Shown: positions 1-9,442 of the stretch, in pieces | Position numbering within the stretch: position 1 is the stretch's first letter | Layout: every line of letters begins with the position of its first letter | Source: Cladocopium goreaui | Lineage: Eukaryota; Sar; Dinophyceae; Suessiales; Symbiodiniaceae | Assembly: GCA_947184155.2 (NCBI GenBank) | Contig: CAMXCT020001381.1 | Location: 93,432-157,431 of the forward strand | Length of the DNA: 64,000 nt | Reading direction: 5' to 3' | Position numbers and translations under genes: made by a program | Notes under the pieces: model-generated | What the model saw: the letters and a program-made list of their open reading frames with translations, nothing else | What the model was told of the DNA's origin: nothing | Databases searched by the model: none

Positions 1-1877
1 CTCTCAGAGCCTCGGGGTCTGCAGCCGGATGTGACGGTTGGTCCGGCAGCGAAGTTTGCCATTTCCCGCTTGTTGCTTGGGATCACTACCGTGATTTGGT
101 TTTGCATTGGTCTCAGTTAAAACAATTCCCACAGGCATGGCTGCAGGTTCGTCAGGTTCATTTAAGAAAGGATGACGGTGGGACTGTAGGGTCTTTGCGG
201 CCTATTGCAGTTGAAAGCATTTTTCTTCGGTTGGTCTCCTCATCTTATGTGAGGACCCCACAGGTTCAGGAATGGATTGCGTCTCGGGTCCCCGAGCAGT
301 GCCATGGAGGCTTGAAATCCCGGGGGGTTGCCACGGCATGGAGGCAACTCAATGAAGCGTTTGAAAACCAGGAAGTTCTTGCTTCTTTAGATTTCTCCAA
401 ATGTTTTGATTTTGTCCACCCAGGTTTGGCCATTGAAAACATGCAACTGCAAGGGTTGCCAGATGAGTGGGCTAACATTTTGATGTTTGTATGGGGTCAT
501 CAAGTGCGATGGCTGTGCTTGGGGAAAGCTGTGCACCCAACGCCGGAGCATGTCCAGACCTCCATGCCGCAAGGTGATGCCTTTGCACCTCTGGCTCTTA
601 TCATGTTGCTCATTGGGCCCCTTCATGATGTGTCTTCCATTCCAGACTTGCGTCAGGTTGCATACGTTGATGATCGCGCTTTGAGCGCGCCTAATGTTCC
701 ACGTTTAATTGCTGGCATCCATAGATGGCGCAGCTGGAGTGCCACTTTGGGTCTCCATGAAAACGTTCAAAAAATGCGTTTAGTTGCCTGCACTGCGCAA
801 CAAAAGCAAGAGATCAATGACGCAGGGTTTGGTGAGTATCTCCGACCGGCCACTCGGGTCTTAGGTAGTGACTTTAAGGAAAGTGACCTTATTGTTTCCC
901 CTGCTCTTGAAAACCGTTTGCAAGAAGCAGTGTTTGCCGCTCACCGTTTGCAGAAATTGCCGGTTGCCCGCGATATCAGGATGTCTTTGTACAGGTCCAG
1001 AATCATTTCACTCGCCACCTGGGGCGCTTGGTTTGAACGATTGCCGCAGTCACAGTTGCCTTCGCTTCGAAAGGCATGGCATGCCATTTCCTATCTGCAA
1101 GGTAACGCTTCGAGACCTCTTTTCAACCTGCTTGTAGGTCATATGTATCATGCTGAGTTTTGGGCCACCATGTCTTCCATTCGGACCATGCGCCAAGTTC
1201 GTGCCCCTTGGCGAAGGATGCCACGACCTGGAGGCTGGCAGAGTTTCATTTGCGCACGCATGCGAGAGCTGAACTGGGAATTTCGCGGTCCATGGATGTT
1301 TGCACATGAGGATTTGGGTCATGTCGATTTATCCAATCCAGATGAAGCTGTTGTGAAACTCACCGAGCACAAGGTGAGAGAAAGTTGGCGCCGAGTGCAA
1401 TTTGCCCTTTGGAAAAAGCAGAACCGCCGTGATAGGCATTATTTGCTTGATGTGCCGTATGAGGAAAGTCGTGTTTCCGATGCCCGCAAGTTGTTCTCTC
1501 TCACGTGTGATAGTCATCAGAGGGCCGTAATGCTTGGTTCTGCGCATTCCACGGCATGTTATGATAAGATGCGTGGACACGAAGTGAGGGAACAATGTCC
1601 CTTTTGCGGTGAGCAAATCCCACCTGTCTGGGAACATCTCTCCTGGCATTGCTCCGCCGAACAGTTGTCTTCCGGCCGCCCTGAGGTCCCTGAAGATGAA
1701 TCGCAAAATCGTCTTGCTTGGCCCACACGTGGGTGTGATGCCTATGATAGAGCTGTTCTTCACCACATGGCCCGGGTCAGGGCCACTGTGCGTGAAAACA
1801 TGAATTGATCATGTCCCGGGCTGCGGTGTCCGGTACCTTCGGGTATTTGAGGCATCCAGTCGTTCAACCCATAATAA
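1..1877 (+). mobile_element. 3' part of a LINE (non-LTR retrotransposon)
   Basis: The left edge of the window lies inside a LINE. Its open reading frame ends at 1808 and is followed by about 60 nt of untranslated sequence and a short TAA-rich run (ATAATAAA, 1871-1878). The helicase-like frame starts at that run. LINE 3' ends commonly finish in A-rich or simple-repeat tails, so I infer that the element ends near 1877. The 5' end lies outside the window. No target-site duplication can be tested here. Confidence 0.65.
3..1808 (+). CDS. LINE reverse transcriptase with C-terminal CCHC finger (5' end off window)
   Basis: Reverse transcriptase of a non-LTR retrotransposon, which would copy the element RNA at a nicked chromosomal target. 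The frame is open to nucleotide 3 with no stop, so the protein continues upstream of the window; no start codon is chosen. In order it shows RT motif 1 (LRPIAVESIFLRL), motif A (LDFSKCFDF), motif B (MPQGDAFAPLAL), the catalytic YVDD motif (QVAYVDDRAL), a thumb region, and near the C terminus a zinc knuckle beginning CPFCGEQ and ending EHLSWHC, as in many LINE ORF2 proteins. The endonuclease domain is not in view. The visible 600 codons have no frameshift or stop, so the copy may be young. Family assignment is firm; the clade is not determined. Confidence 0.9.
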   Translation, partial: LRASGSAAGCDGWSGSEVCHFPLVAWDHYRDLVLHWSQLKQFPQAWLQVRQVHLRKDDGGTVGSLRPIAVESIFLRLVSSSYVRTPQVQEWIASRVPEQCHGGLKSRGVATAWRQLNEAFENQEVLASLDFSKCFDFVHPGLAIENMQLQGLPDEWANILMFVWGHQVRWLCLGKAVHPTPEHVQTSMPQGDAFAPLALIMLLIGPLHDVSSIPDLRQVAYVDDRALSAPNVPRLIAGIHRWRSWSATLGLHENVQKMRLVACTAQQKQEINDAGFGEYLRPATRVLGSDFKESDLIVSPALENRLQEAVFAAHRLQKLPVARDIRMSLYRSRIISLATWGAWFERLPQSQLPSLRKAWHAISYLQGNASRPLFNLLVGHMYHAEFWATMSSIRTMRQVRAPWRRMPRPGGWQSFICARMRELNWEFRGPWMFAHEDLGHVDLSNPDEAVVKLTEHKVRESWRRVQFALWKKQNRRDRHYLLDVPYEESRVSDARKLFSLTCDSHQRAVMLGSAHSTACYDKMRGHEVREQCPFCGEQIPPVWEHLSWHCSAEQLSSGRPEVPEDESQNRLAWPTRGCDAYDRAVLHHMARVRATVRENMN

Positions 1878-3107
1878 ATGTCGGCACCCGCTGGAGCTGG
1901 CAAGACGTTTGTTGCGGTACAGTGCGCATGCAATAAAATTACAAAGAGCTCTGAGGGACTGGTCTTGTTCGTGGCTCCATCGATCAGCCTCGGGCTCTAT
2001 TTCTTCCAATGGCTCGCTCAAAGATGCGCGAAAGACTTGTCCCTTGACAATGTGCTGAGCCGCATCGTGCTGATGATATCGCCGTACGAATCATTTCTGA
2101 GTCTCCACGATGAAGGCGGCCGCTTAAAACCGAGGTGTTTATCTGAAAGCAGGATGCAATTTATTTTGGCGATCGTCGATGAGTCGCATGATGTATTCCG
2201 GTCCACTGAGTATCATAGCTTTTTTGATTACAAGGTTGAGGCGGAGCAATGTTTGTTGCTCTCCAGTAAGTCCCAAGCATCAGGAGATGAGTGTACTTTT
2301 ACAGGTGTCACGGCGCTGAACCTCACTGAAATCGTGAGAAGCAGCCAACGGATCGTTGCAGCATCAGCTGCGTTTCAAGGGAGCCCTGATGAGAAGGAGG
2401 GTGTCGCTTCACTGTGCCCAGCTGGGCCTCCTCTGAAGTCTTTTTTGTTTGAGTCAGATCGTGACACTGTGGATTATGAGAAGTATGCAGAGAAGACAGT
2501 CGCTGCACTTTGGGATTTGATGGGGACCTATGCAGGCCTCAGCTTTCACCGACGCATAGCTCTTCTTGTGCCAAAATATTTCCTCCAGAATTTCAAGCAA
2601 AGAATGCAAGACCATTTGGCTCATTGCTTCGCAGGGCGAAACTTTGCGCTTACATCATTTCAGGAGGCCCTGTCCGTACTTCCCAACCGCGAGGAGAAAC
2701 GAACCATGGCTGAGGTGATCATCATGGACACAGTGGAGAATTGCAAGGGCTTGGAGCAATTGATAATCGTTTGCATTGGTTTGGATGAAAAACTGGGAAG
2801 CCAGAAGGCCAATTGCAAAACTCGCGCTTCAATCTACCAAGCCATCACCCGAGCGCAGCTTCAAGCCATTGTGGTGAACCAGCGTCTTCAAGGTGGTTGG
2901 TTTGAATTCTTAGGATTGGTGAAGTTTAAGGAGGATATTTTTGATGAGTTTTCAGCTATGGCAGAGACCGACACCCAAGCTGCTGCTCAGAGCATCTCCC
3001 AAGCAGTGCCATCAGGGGATGCACACCGGTCAGAGTTGCGGCCTCCGCTGATGAGAGGTCAAAGTGAGCCCTCAACACACGATGAGTTGAAAGTGCAGGA
3101 CTCCTGA
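1878..3107 (+). CDS. SF1 / Schlafen (DUF2075)-like helicase-ATPase, N-terminally truncated
   Basis: The 409-residue frame has superfamily 1 helicase signatures in the expected order: Walker A (PAGAGKTF, residues 4-11), a Ia-like segment (VLFVAPSISLGL), Walker B with DESHD (FILAIVDESHDVF), an SF1-type segment LTEIVRSSQRIV, motif V (TVENCKGLEQLIIVCIGLD) and motif VI (YQAITRAQLQAIVV). These residues normally bind ATP and couple hydrolysis to nucleic-acid translocation. The only available ATG (1878) follows a TAA stop directly and sits just before the P-loop, so residues that normally precede Walker A are missing. The LINE ends at exactly this point, so the simplest reading is that it cut the gene. 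The last 50 residues are polar and not recognisable. The biological substrate is unknown. Confidence 0.6.
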   Translation: MSAPAGAGKTFVAVQCACNKITKSSEGLVLFVAPSISLGLYFFQWLAQRCAKDLSLDNVLSRIVLMISPYESFLSLHDEGGRLKPRCLSESRMQFILAIVDESHDVFRSTEYHSFFDYKVEAEQCLLLSSKSQASGDECTFTGVTALNLTEIVRSSQRIVAASAAFQGSPDEKEGVASLCPAGPPLKSFLFESDRDTVDYEKYAEKTVAALWDLMGTYAGLSFHRRIALLVPKYFLQNFKQRMQDHLAHCFAGRNFALTSFQEALSVLPNREEKRTMAEVIIMDTVENCKGLEQLIIVCIGLDEKLGSQKANCKTRASIYQAITRAQLQAIVVNQRLQGGWFEFLGLVKFKEDIFDEFSAMAETDTQAAAQSISQAVPSGDAHRSELRPPLMRGQSEPSTHDELKVQDS

Positions 3108-3121
3108 TTGACCGCCTGTTG

Positions 3122-3309
3122 TGCCTTTGTTTTTTGATTGCCTTGTGGGTTAGATACTTCAATTTGAACGGGTTAAACGGTTCCTCCCCTGAGGCCGGGG
3201 GCCCCGCACCTGCAGTGAAGGACTCCTCTGTATGGGACACGGAACATAATGACATCAAGCTGATCCACCAGCTGCAGTTTGACCCTCGCAAGGCTTGGAG
3301 CACAGCAAA
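3122..3309 (+). CDS. Possible downstream exon of the helicase gene
   Basis: The frame is open from the helicase stop to 3415. Its most gene-like part reads SSVWDTEHNDIKLIHQLQFD, ending at a possible GT donor after AACCG (3309-3310). The segment is GC-balanced like the helicase and follows it closely. I cannot name a domain, and the exon borders are guesses. It could be ordinary noncoding sequence. Confidence 0.25.
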
Positions 3310-3465
3310 CCGGTTCTTCGTGACAACTGTATGCGTTTGTTTGCCTTCATTGATTTTTTGTTGGGAGCTTTTCTTTGGAAATTGTCAGGATGTAGGGGTG
3401 AGGTCTGATTTCTGAATCCGTGAAATGCAAAAATGCGTAACAAGACATGGTCTCAAAATTGATTA

Positions 3466-3660
3466 GGATGAGCTGTCCAAGGTGCTTTGCACTGTGCTGT
3501 CAAGAATGGTGTGCAGGGTGCTGTCGAAGGTGGTGTCCAGCGTGTTGTCCAGGGTGCGGTGGCGAATGTTGGCAAGGGCGCTGCAGGGTGCTGTCCAGGG
3601 TGCAGGCGGGTGCGGTGGCGAGTCTTGGCAAGGTGCTGTGCAGGGCAGCCATTCCACTGC
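3466..3660 (+). repeat. Degenerate GTGCTGTCCAGGGT minisatellite
   Basis: Short imperfect units related to GTGCTGTCCAGGGTGC repeat across about 195 bp. The unit lacks stop codons in most frames, so overlapping open frames occur on both strands. They are repeat artefacts and are not listed as genes. Confidence 0.75.
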
Positions 3661-3665
3661 GATCT

Positions 3666-4169
3666 GCGCAGACTGACTTGCAAAGCACAATACCACACCA
3701 TCAACAAAGAAGAGAAAAAGTCACTTGGAACATCTTGGAACCCTCAGTTACACTGCGCGCGCAAATTGAGCCGGATTCGGCGGCAAAGCGACGACGTCCG
3801 CACCCATCGCGTACCCGAGCCACCATGACTTTTCTTGATGAATCGCTCTTGCCTTTTAGGTTTCAGATTGGTGACCTTTATTGGCCTTCTCTCGTCCAAA
3901 TTATCCAGCAGGAGGTTCCCACCTTCTCCGCTCCAAAAAAATCAAAAGTATCATGGATGTTTGGCCCTTTCTCCTGCTGAGCAGGGCCCAGTGTCACAAA
4001 TTGAGACCTCTTTCTCCCAGAGGCCATACCTGCATGGAAATAAAAAATGTTCATCAGTGGTTTTGGGTTAGAAAAAATGTGTTTTCAAAAAATCAGCTGG
4101 TTTCAAGTTCAAAAAGCAGGAGGTTCCCACCATCTCCGCTAGGTTCCTTGCATTAAATGTCCGTCCTGC
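3666..4169. other. No gene recognised; short duplicated motif
   Basis: The motif CAGGAGGTTCCCACC(T/A)TCTCCGCT occurs at about 3909 and again at about 4119. Nothing else is recognisable, and the short open frames show no domain. Confidence 0.4.
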
Positions 4170-4584
4170 CCCCCAAAAATTGGTTAAAATGTATGTTCTA
4201 AGATGTATCATATATTATATATCAGTATTATAACAGTATCATAATCATTTTTAATTTGGTTGATTGTTTCATTTTACCATCAACCATATCAAAATCATCA
4301 CGACCTACCACATTCTCACATCATCCATTTCATCATAAATCAGCAAAGTCTATCATATCATCACCTCATCCATTATCATAAAATCATCACTACCTACCAC
4401 ATCCCCACCCCATCCAGTTTATACCTAAATTATAACGAATAACCATATAACAAAAAAAACTCAACAAACATAAGCAATACAATAGTCTATTAAAAAGACA
4501 ATACAGTACCATAAACTCTAGCAACAAATCATACACTCACCCTTGTTCATATGCCCATGGTATCGCTAATACCTATGAGATGGA

Positions 4585-4621
4585 CTTTAGGATAAATTCT
4601 TCCTAGAATTTATCCGTAAAG
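4585..4621 (+). other. AT-rich hairpin
   Basis: GGATAAATTC (4590-4599) and GAATTTATCC (4606-4615) form a perfect 10-bp stem around the loop TTCCTA. CTTTA and TAAAG extend the stem outward across a one-base bulge. It could be a transcript hairpin, an element end or a relic. It has no tRNA fold. Confidence 0.6.
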
Positions 4622-4800
4622 CCACATCCCAGCTTTGGTAAAGCTAATACATAAAACTAGTTGAGAAGAAAACCATATATCTAATAATTGATACTATTAA
4701 GATTTTTGTTTTTTAATCGTTATAACCGTTCCAAACAAATTCATTCAAATATCCCTTTATGCTTCCCATATCGACCAAGTGGCTGTCATCACCAATCATA

Positions 4801-5341
4801 TTAACAACATACATCCACAGCAAATTTAATAAGCACATTTAATATTAAAGGTCTTGCGCGATATACTCGTTTGTTGTAACTAAAGTATCCTTCTTCTTCC
4901 ATTTGTAGCTCCATTGTTCTATCACATAGTTTGTCTCTATCATAGACATCTGGTATGATATACACTGATAATAAGAAATAATTGTCTTTGAAAAACTTTT
5001 TTAAAACTTTGTTGATTTGTTTGTATTCACCTTCAGAAGAATCTATCAGTTTTTTTATTTCTCGCACCTTTTACTGTCTTGGGGCTGTCGGCAAAGAATA
5101 GCCTTGGTTTGTTGAGCCTGAAGTAATCAAGTTGTATTTCAATAATGCACATCTTTAGGAATTTTCCTTTGTCAATCATACTGGCTTCTTTCTCTCTTAC
5201 CTTACTACATCCATTACAATAAACATTGTAGTCGCTTATTTGTTCGCATAACTGTGGGGCAAGTAAATGACTTAATGATACTCTCACATCATTTTTCATA
5301 CAATCACATTTGGAACAATAACCATAATGAAATAGCATCAT
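4801..5341 (-). pseudogene. Frameshifted Cys-rich gene remnant, possibly ubiquitin-hydrolase-like
   Basis: Two minus-strand frames (5033-5341, then 4801-5067) overlap and read as one protein of about 180 residues broken by a frameshift near 5050. The first part has two CxxC pairs (YCSKCDC and YCNGCSK) followed by a segment IIEIQLDYFRLN. That spacing is reminiscent of the zinc-binding fingers and following strand of USP-type ubiquitin hydrolases. The second part is lysine-rich and unrecognised, and no catalytic Cys or His box is visible, so the family call is weak. Codon use is AT-rich, unlike the surrounding genes. It is most likely a dead gene of the AT-rich island. Confidence 0.35.
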
Positions 5342-5521
5342 AATTTCCTACTTATAAAATATATGAAGTCTTTAAGTCTTATTCAGTGAATAACACTTAA
5401 ACATATATTAATATTAACATATATAGGTATTGATATGATGAATATGAATACATATGATGAATATGAATACACATGTTATAGACTATTTACTTATACACGA
5501 TAAAGCCGAAATACCTAAAAG

Positions 5522-6135
5522 AGAAAGAACAAATCAATTATCATAGATGGTAAGAAATTTAGATACAACAAGGCTAAGCCATTATCAAACACTTTGAAAA
5601 AACTAAAATCAGTTTCAGAAACTAATGAATATAAAAGCCATTCAGTTAGAACAATGAACCTGAATTTAAAGAAAGCAATGACATAGGATATGTTATTAAA
5701 AACAAATTTAGAGTTCAAGAAGGAGTATCAGCATTCAAAAGGTATGCTAATAATCTTACACTTGTAAATAGGCATTTTCAAGGAGAACAAGGCCTATCAA
5801 TGATAGTTCATCAAAAATATAGATTACTAGAATTCTTAAGAAATAATAGAAATATGAAATTAAACATCAGGGCTGAAGGTTTATTCAATAAACCTGAAAC
5901 TAATGACGAGGATGAAGAACCCGAAGAAAGGACAGTCTTATACAAGTTGCCTTCAACAAGATTTAATGTCCATAAGGAGGATGATTTAACACAAGCGCTT
6001 GAGGACAGCGTAAAACAAATACTCTTACAGATTGAGAAACTACAAGGCACATCATCAAATTTACAGTTCAAGAAAATCACATCTATAACAATCCACTATG
6101 ACAAGTATCCGTCCGGGGGGTTATTCGGACCTTAA
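5522..6135 (+). pseudogene. Decayed gene resembling a protein of Polinton/adintovirus-like elements
   Basis: Two plus-strand frames join across a frameshift near 5655: the first from about 5522 to 5683, the second open from 5650 to the TAA at 6133-6135. The combined product would be about 200 residues. It contains a basic stretch, a segment ending LRNNRNMKLNIRAEGLF, an acidic patch (ETNDEDEEPEE), and near the C terminus SITIHYDKY. In animal genomes, proteins found beside Polinton-like and adintovirus-like type-B DNA polymerases carry a comparable segment ending in 'hYkYxPlxG'. This resemblance is from memory and unverified. The frame stops just after this motif, at the border of the AT-rich island, so the 3' part of the gene is probably lost. 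Confidence 0.4.
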
Positions 6136-7030
6136 TTTACAGTCGAATGTGTATTTTGTATTGGCAGGGCCATGCGAATTGCAACTTCATATCTGCAAGG
6201 AATTTGATCAAATTCCTTTCTCCAAGTGTCAAAAACCAGGGTTTTGGGCCATTTTGTTTTGATATATGCGTGCTTTGTTTATCAATGTGTTTTTTTTCCG
6301 GAACGTTTTAATCCAAAGGCTTCTTTGTGCAACTGTCGACCAGTAGCCTGAAACAAGTGTTTCTTCTGGACCCGCCGCCATTGCCACTGCTGCGCATCTG
6401 TCCTAATTCCAGCCATATAACATCTGTCCTAACTATCGTAACTGCAGCCATATCCTGTCAAAGGGAACTGCACGGTAGCTTACAGTGTCATGTACATATT
6501 CATGCATGTCAACTGTATTGCGACTTATGCCAACTTGTTTGGCTCAAGATCCAATCATTGCAAGGTAAAACAGCGAGCGCTTGCCACCGCATGTCGTCGG
6601 CTTGAGGCTAACAACGTTGACACTTGAGCACCTGACCGCATTGTAACCCGGAACAAGGGTAGAATTGTTCACAGGTTATCAGCCGTAGTGCTCTTACCCT
6701 CAACGATGGAAGGGTGCTCACGTGCTGTTAGCCGACGCCTGGAGCAAACGATCGTGGACGCAAAGAACCGATCAGCTCTACATCCCAAAGATGCAAGGCA
6801 GCAGTGGTGACACTCGGTTTACCTTCAACGACAATCCTGTAGCGCCAGCCGAAGAAGCTTCGCAGACTTCACCTGGTACTGCAGAAAGTGGGTCGAAATC
6901 AACAATGTCGACAACGACTATGTCAGGATGGAATATGCCTGGACAGCGGAGGAGAGCTACAGCTAGTACTCTAAGATCGGCACGTGATGGCGAACCAAGA
7001 CCAAGCGCGCCACCCAGTGCCATCTGTACC
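6136..7030. other. No convincing gene
   Basis: Open frames (for example 6722-7306) lack recognisable domains, and part of one is out of frame with the more convincing remnant that follows at 7100. An 11-base match to the 3' end of the dinoflagellate spliced leader (TTTGGCTCAAG, 6539-6549) is too short to call. Confidence 0.4.
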
Positions 7031-7122
7031 ACGCCTGCCACGCAAAACGACGGTAGATGTGAGTGTGTGCCGCGCCTGCCACGCCAAATGCCGGTAGATG
7101 TGAGTATGTGCCGCGCCTGCAG
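7031..7122 (+). repeat. 41-bp tandem repeat, 2.2 copies
   Basis: Copies start at 7031, 7072 and 7113 (partial). The unit contains CGCCTGCCACGC and GGTAGATGTGAGT. It lies at the 5' border of the frameshifted gene at 7100-7870. Confidence 0.8.
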
Positions 7123-7870
7123 CATGTCTCAGATTCTCCAGGCATCACAGGGGAGATCATTGCGTGCATGGCCTTTGAGTGTGCCCGTTATCAAGTTGAC
7201 GCGATCGCAGGCGACGGGAACAAGGCATGCTACCTTGCAACTCCGAAATCTGGAGGAGTCCCCACGTGCGAATGCAGCCTTTTGCAGTACTGGATCAACA
7301 AGATGATGAATGTGGCAACACAATCAAGACGAAAACACTTTGGAGATTATCCACCTGTTAGGGTCAAGCATTTTATTTCCGAGATCTTGATTTTCTTGCA
7401 ACACATCTGGATGGTATTGCAACAGCTACATACACCGCAGAACTCGCAAAGAAGACAGAAGATCGTGGTGATTGTTGTATGCTATCGATTGTTGAGTGGG
7501 GACATGCACGACTGGAGTATGAGGAAGATATCAGTAAATTTGATGATCAACATCACATGGATTTACTCGTGAGTTTACCTTCAGGGCCAATGAAACTTGC
7601 TTAACCAGTGATCACAGCATCTTCATGGTTGCACCTACAGACAGAGATGCGCACAACCCCATTCTTGTTCACTTGCATCCTTCCGATATGATATGGAGGG
7701 AAAGGCGTGCCTATGTTCCTTATGAGATGAAACAGAGAAGAAAGGAAAAGAGAAAGGCTACGCAAAAGTCCAACAAGAGAAAGGGTCATGGCGATGGTCC
7801 TTCAGTGGACGAGTCTGGAAGCAACTGGTATGATACTGGCTATGGTGGTTCCTCAGCTTCATCCTCGTGA
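7100..7870 (+). pseudogene. Gene of unknown function broken by two frameshifts
   Basis: Three successive frames each read as good protein: about 7100-7375 (including GEIIACMAFECARYQVDAIA and SLLQYWINKMMNVATQ), about 7376-7570 (DFLATHLDGIATATYTAELA and SIVEWGHARLEYEEDISKF), and 7568-7870 (EFTFRANETCLTSDHSIFMV, then a strongly basic tail KQRRKEKRKATQKSNKRKGH). The frame changes near 7375 and 7568 need single-base indels or unseen small introns. I do not recognise the family. The lysine/arginine-rich C terminus suggests nucleic-acid binding or nucleolar location, as inference only. A TGA at 7868-7870 ends the last frame, and the hairpin cluster starts 36 nt later, so it would lie in the 3' UTR. 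Confidence 0.45.
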
Positions 7871-7905
7871 GGTCCTCGTGGACATGGAGACCGAAAAACA
7901 GGTGA

Positions 7906-8144
7906 GTGTATACTTCTATAGATGAAGATAACACAGCATGATTTGCTCAGTACAGTTTTTCTGTGAGCTCATTTCTTTTTCACAAGAAAAGGTATACACT
8001 CTCGATAGCGAGAGATAATACCACAACTAAGTATCCATTTTTACACAAGATGGCATATACTCCTTTTAGTTAGAGATAATGCCTCTACTCTGTCCGAACT
8101 TCAATTTAATGTAGATATATACTCCTGTAGATAGAGATAATATC
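7906..8144 (+). repeat. Four hairpins with compensatory stem changes
   Basis: Copies lie at 7906-7934, 7991-8022, 8052-8083 and 8114-8144. Each has an outer stem, a symmetric three-base internal loop (ATA or ACA on the left, ATA on the right), an inner CTYC/CTC-GAG stem and a loop containing TAG. The outer stems differ yet stay paired: GTGT/ACAC, GGTAT/ATACC, GGCAT/ATGCC, GATAT/ATATC. The inner stems also vary in step (CTTC/GAAG, CTCTCG/CGAGAG). Paired changes argue for selection on structure in RNA or DNA. The cluster sits directly 3' of a stop codon. Function unknown. Confidence 0.75.
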
Positions 8145-8815
8145 GCATTTGTCTCCACGCACTTTCCGCCGAGCAGAGTAGTTCCGAATGGAACGAATCA
8201 AAATTTACCAGCTCCGAATTTTGTCCATCGTCCGCTTGAATGAGCGGCTTTGGAGATCCGCTGTATCCGTCTATTTTGTGATTCGGTTAATTGTTTTCCA
8301 TCTGACCTCAATTTCTGAATCTTGCAATTCGAACGTTTGGAGGACGAATTTTTCACACCGGCTTGGAACGACCGTGCTTCGCGCACCATTTGCGGAAAAA
8401 TAATTAGCGAATCCGCTGCTTTCACTTCGACATGTCCTTAGGACAATTTTGTCGCTTTCAATCCGACTACATCCGCGGTTTTTGTAAAAAAAACCACTGC
8501 GTGACTTCCGCTCATTTTTACTGATTAGCCAACGTGTAGTATAGTTGCAGACCGTAACTCTTATTCTCAATTGGGTACGACAAAGCGTAGTGCTCTACTC
8601 ACTGCCTTTGAATTTGTGCCCGTGTCTTTGTTTGTGCTTGGATCCTATGTGGATACAGCATGAGTATTGAGCACATTTACATACGCTGTCAAGGCTCAAG
8701 AGAGATATAGAGTAATCCTGTGGACACCGCACCGACTGGCTATTGGCCGAATATAAGAGGCGTGAAACTGTCTTGGGAAGACGCTCTAGCTGATCTAATC
8801 TAGACGCTAGTGCCC
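8145..8815. other. Noncoding stretch with small perfect palindromes
   Basis: No gene is visible. Small stems include CCGCT/AGCGG (8232-8247), GTGC/GCAC (8374-8386) and TGTCC-TTA-GGACA (8433-8445). TCCG and CCGA tetramers are frequent. Confidence 0.4.
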
Positions 8816-8872
8816 CTCTTCACCTGTTCCCCCCTATTCCCCAGTTCCCCTGTTCCCCTGTTCCCCCTAATT
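8816..8872 (+). repeat. Simple repeat, TTCCCC-type
   Basis: Repeats of CTGTTCCCC and related strings. It ends close to the point where homology to unit C begins (near 8925). Confidence 0.75.
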
Positions 8873-9442
8873 TAGACACCAAATAAAAGTTGGTTCATGT
8901 GCGCGGCCCGTGTGCTGTGCTGCCAGGCATCGTCAGCTGCCTCGACTGGTGATATGCGATCGGTGGGGAGAACTCAGGATCTTGGGGATGGAGCAAAACT
9001 AATTGTCACACCGTCATACCATGTTTGGGGGATGAAAGTCAATCAACATCAGCTAGTTTGGTGCGAACAGCAAGATGCCAGGGTGAATTGACCCATAACC
9101 ACATTGTACAACGAAAACAATGTCCGTATTCAAACAGGGACTGCAATCTTGTTTAGGATCACTCCATTAATTCAGGATTTTGGGTACTTGTGGACATGTC
9201 TTTACCCACCATTCGTAACCTCAGTGCTTATGGCTGACGCTTTGGAAGCTGCACTGCCAGTTCTTAGGCGGCGGCGTCACAGCAAGGACACTTGTTGTTG
9301 AGCGGGCGCCGCAACAAGGATGAGATGCTTGCCTCAAAAACACAATTTTGATGTGATTCAATGTGTGGTTTTGGGGATGGAATGTGCTGTGAACAGGTGC
9401 TATAGTCAAGCAGTCTAACGCTTCGTGGGGTTGATGACTGAG

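Larger units (their letters stand above)
4170..6110. other. AT-rich island with virus/transposon-like gene remnants
   Basis: Base composition changes sharply to AT-rich near 4170 and back near 6110. The first 300 bp are rich in ATCATC/CATCA strings (4260-4420). Two decayed genes in opposite orientations (4801-5341 minus, 5522-6135 plus) and one strong hairpin lie inside. The compositional break and unrelated gene content suggest an inserted foreign or selfish DNA segment. No terminal repeats were found. Confidence 0.5.

Noticed and set aside
3447-3980. Cys/Val-rich open frames around the GTGCTGTCC repeat
   Set aside because: They are products of a stop-poor minisatellite; six overlapping frames exist over the same bases.
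4555-4650. Possible tRNA-like fold
   Set aside because: The hairpin lacks a cloverleaf, anticodon arm and acceptor pairing; kept only as a hairpin.
6539-6549. TTTGGCTCAAG, matching the end of the spliced leader
   Set aside because: Only 11 bases match and the preceding GCCAT is absent; chance is likely in 64 kb.
6722-7306. 194-codon plus-strand frame
   Set aside because: No domain, and from 7100 it overlaps in a different frame the more protein-like remnant.
7906-8144. CRISPR-like or riboswitch reading of the hairpin repeats
   Set aside because: The copies are not identical, spacers are irregular, and the eukaryotic context and covarying stems fit a structural repeat better.
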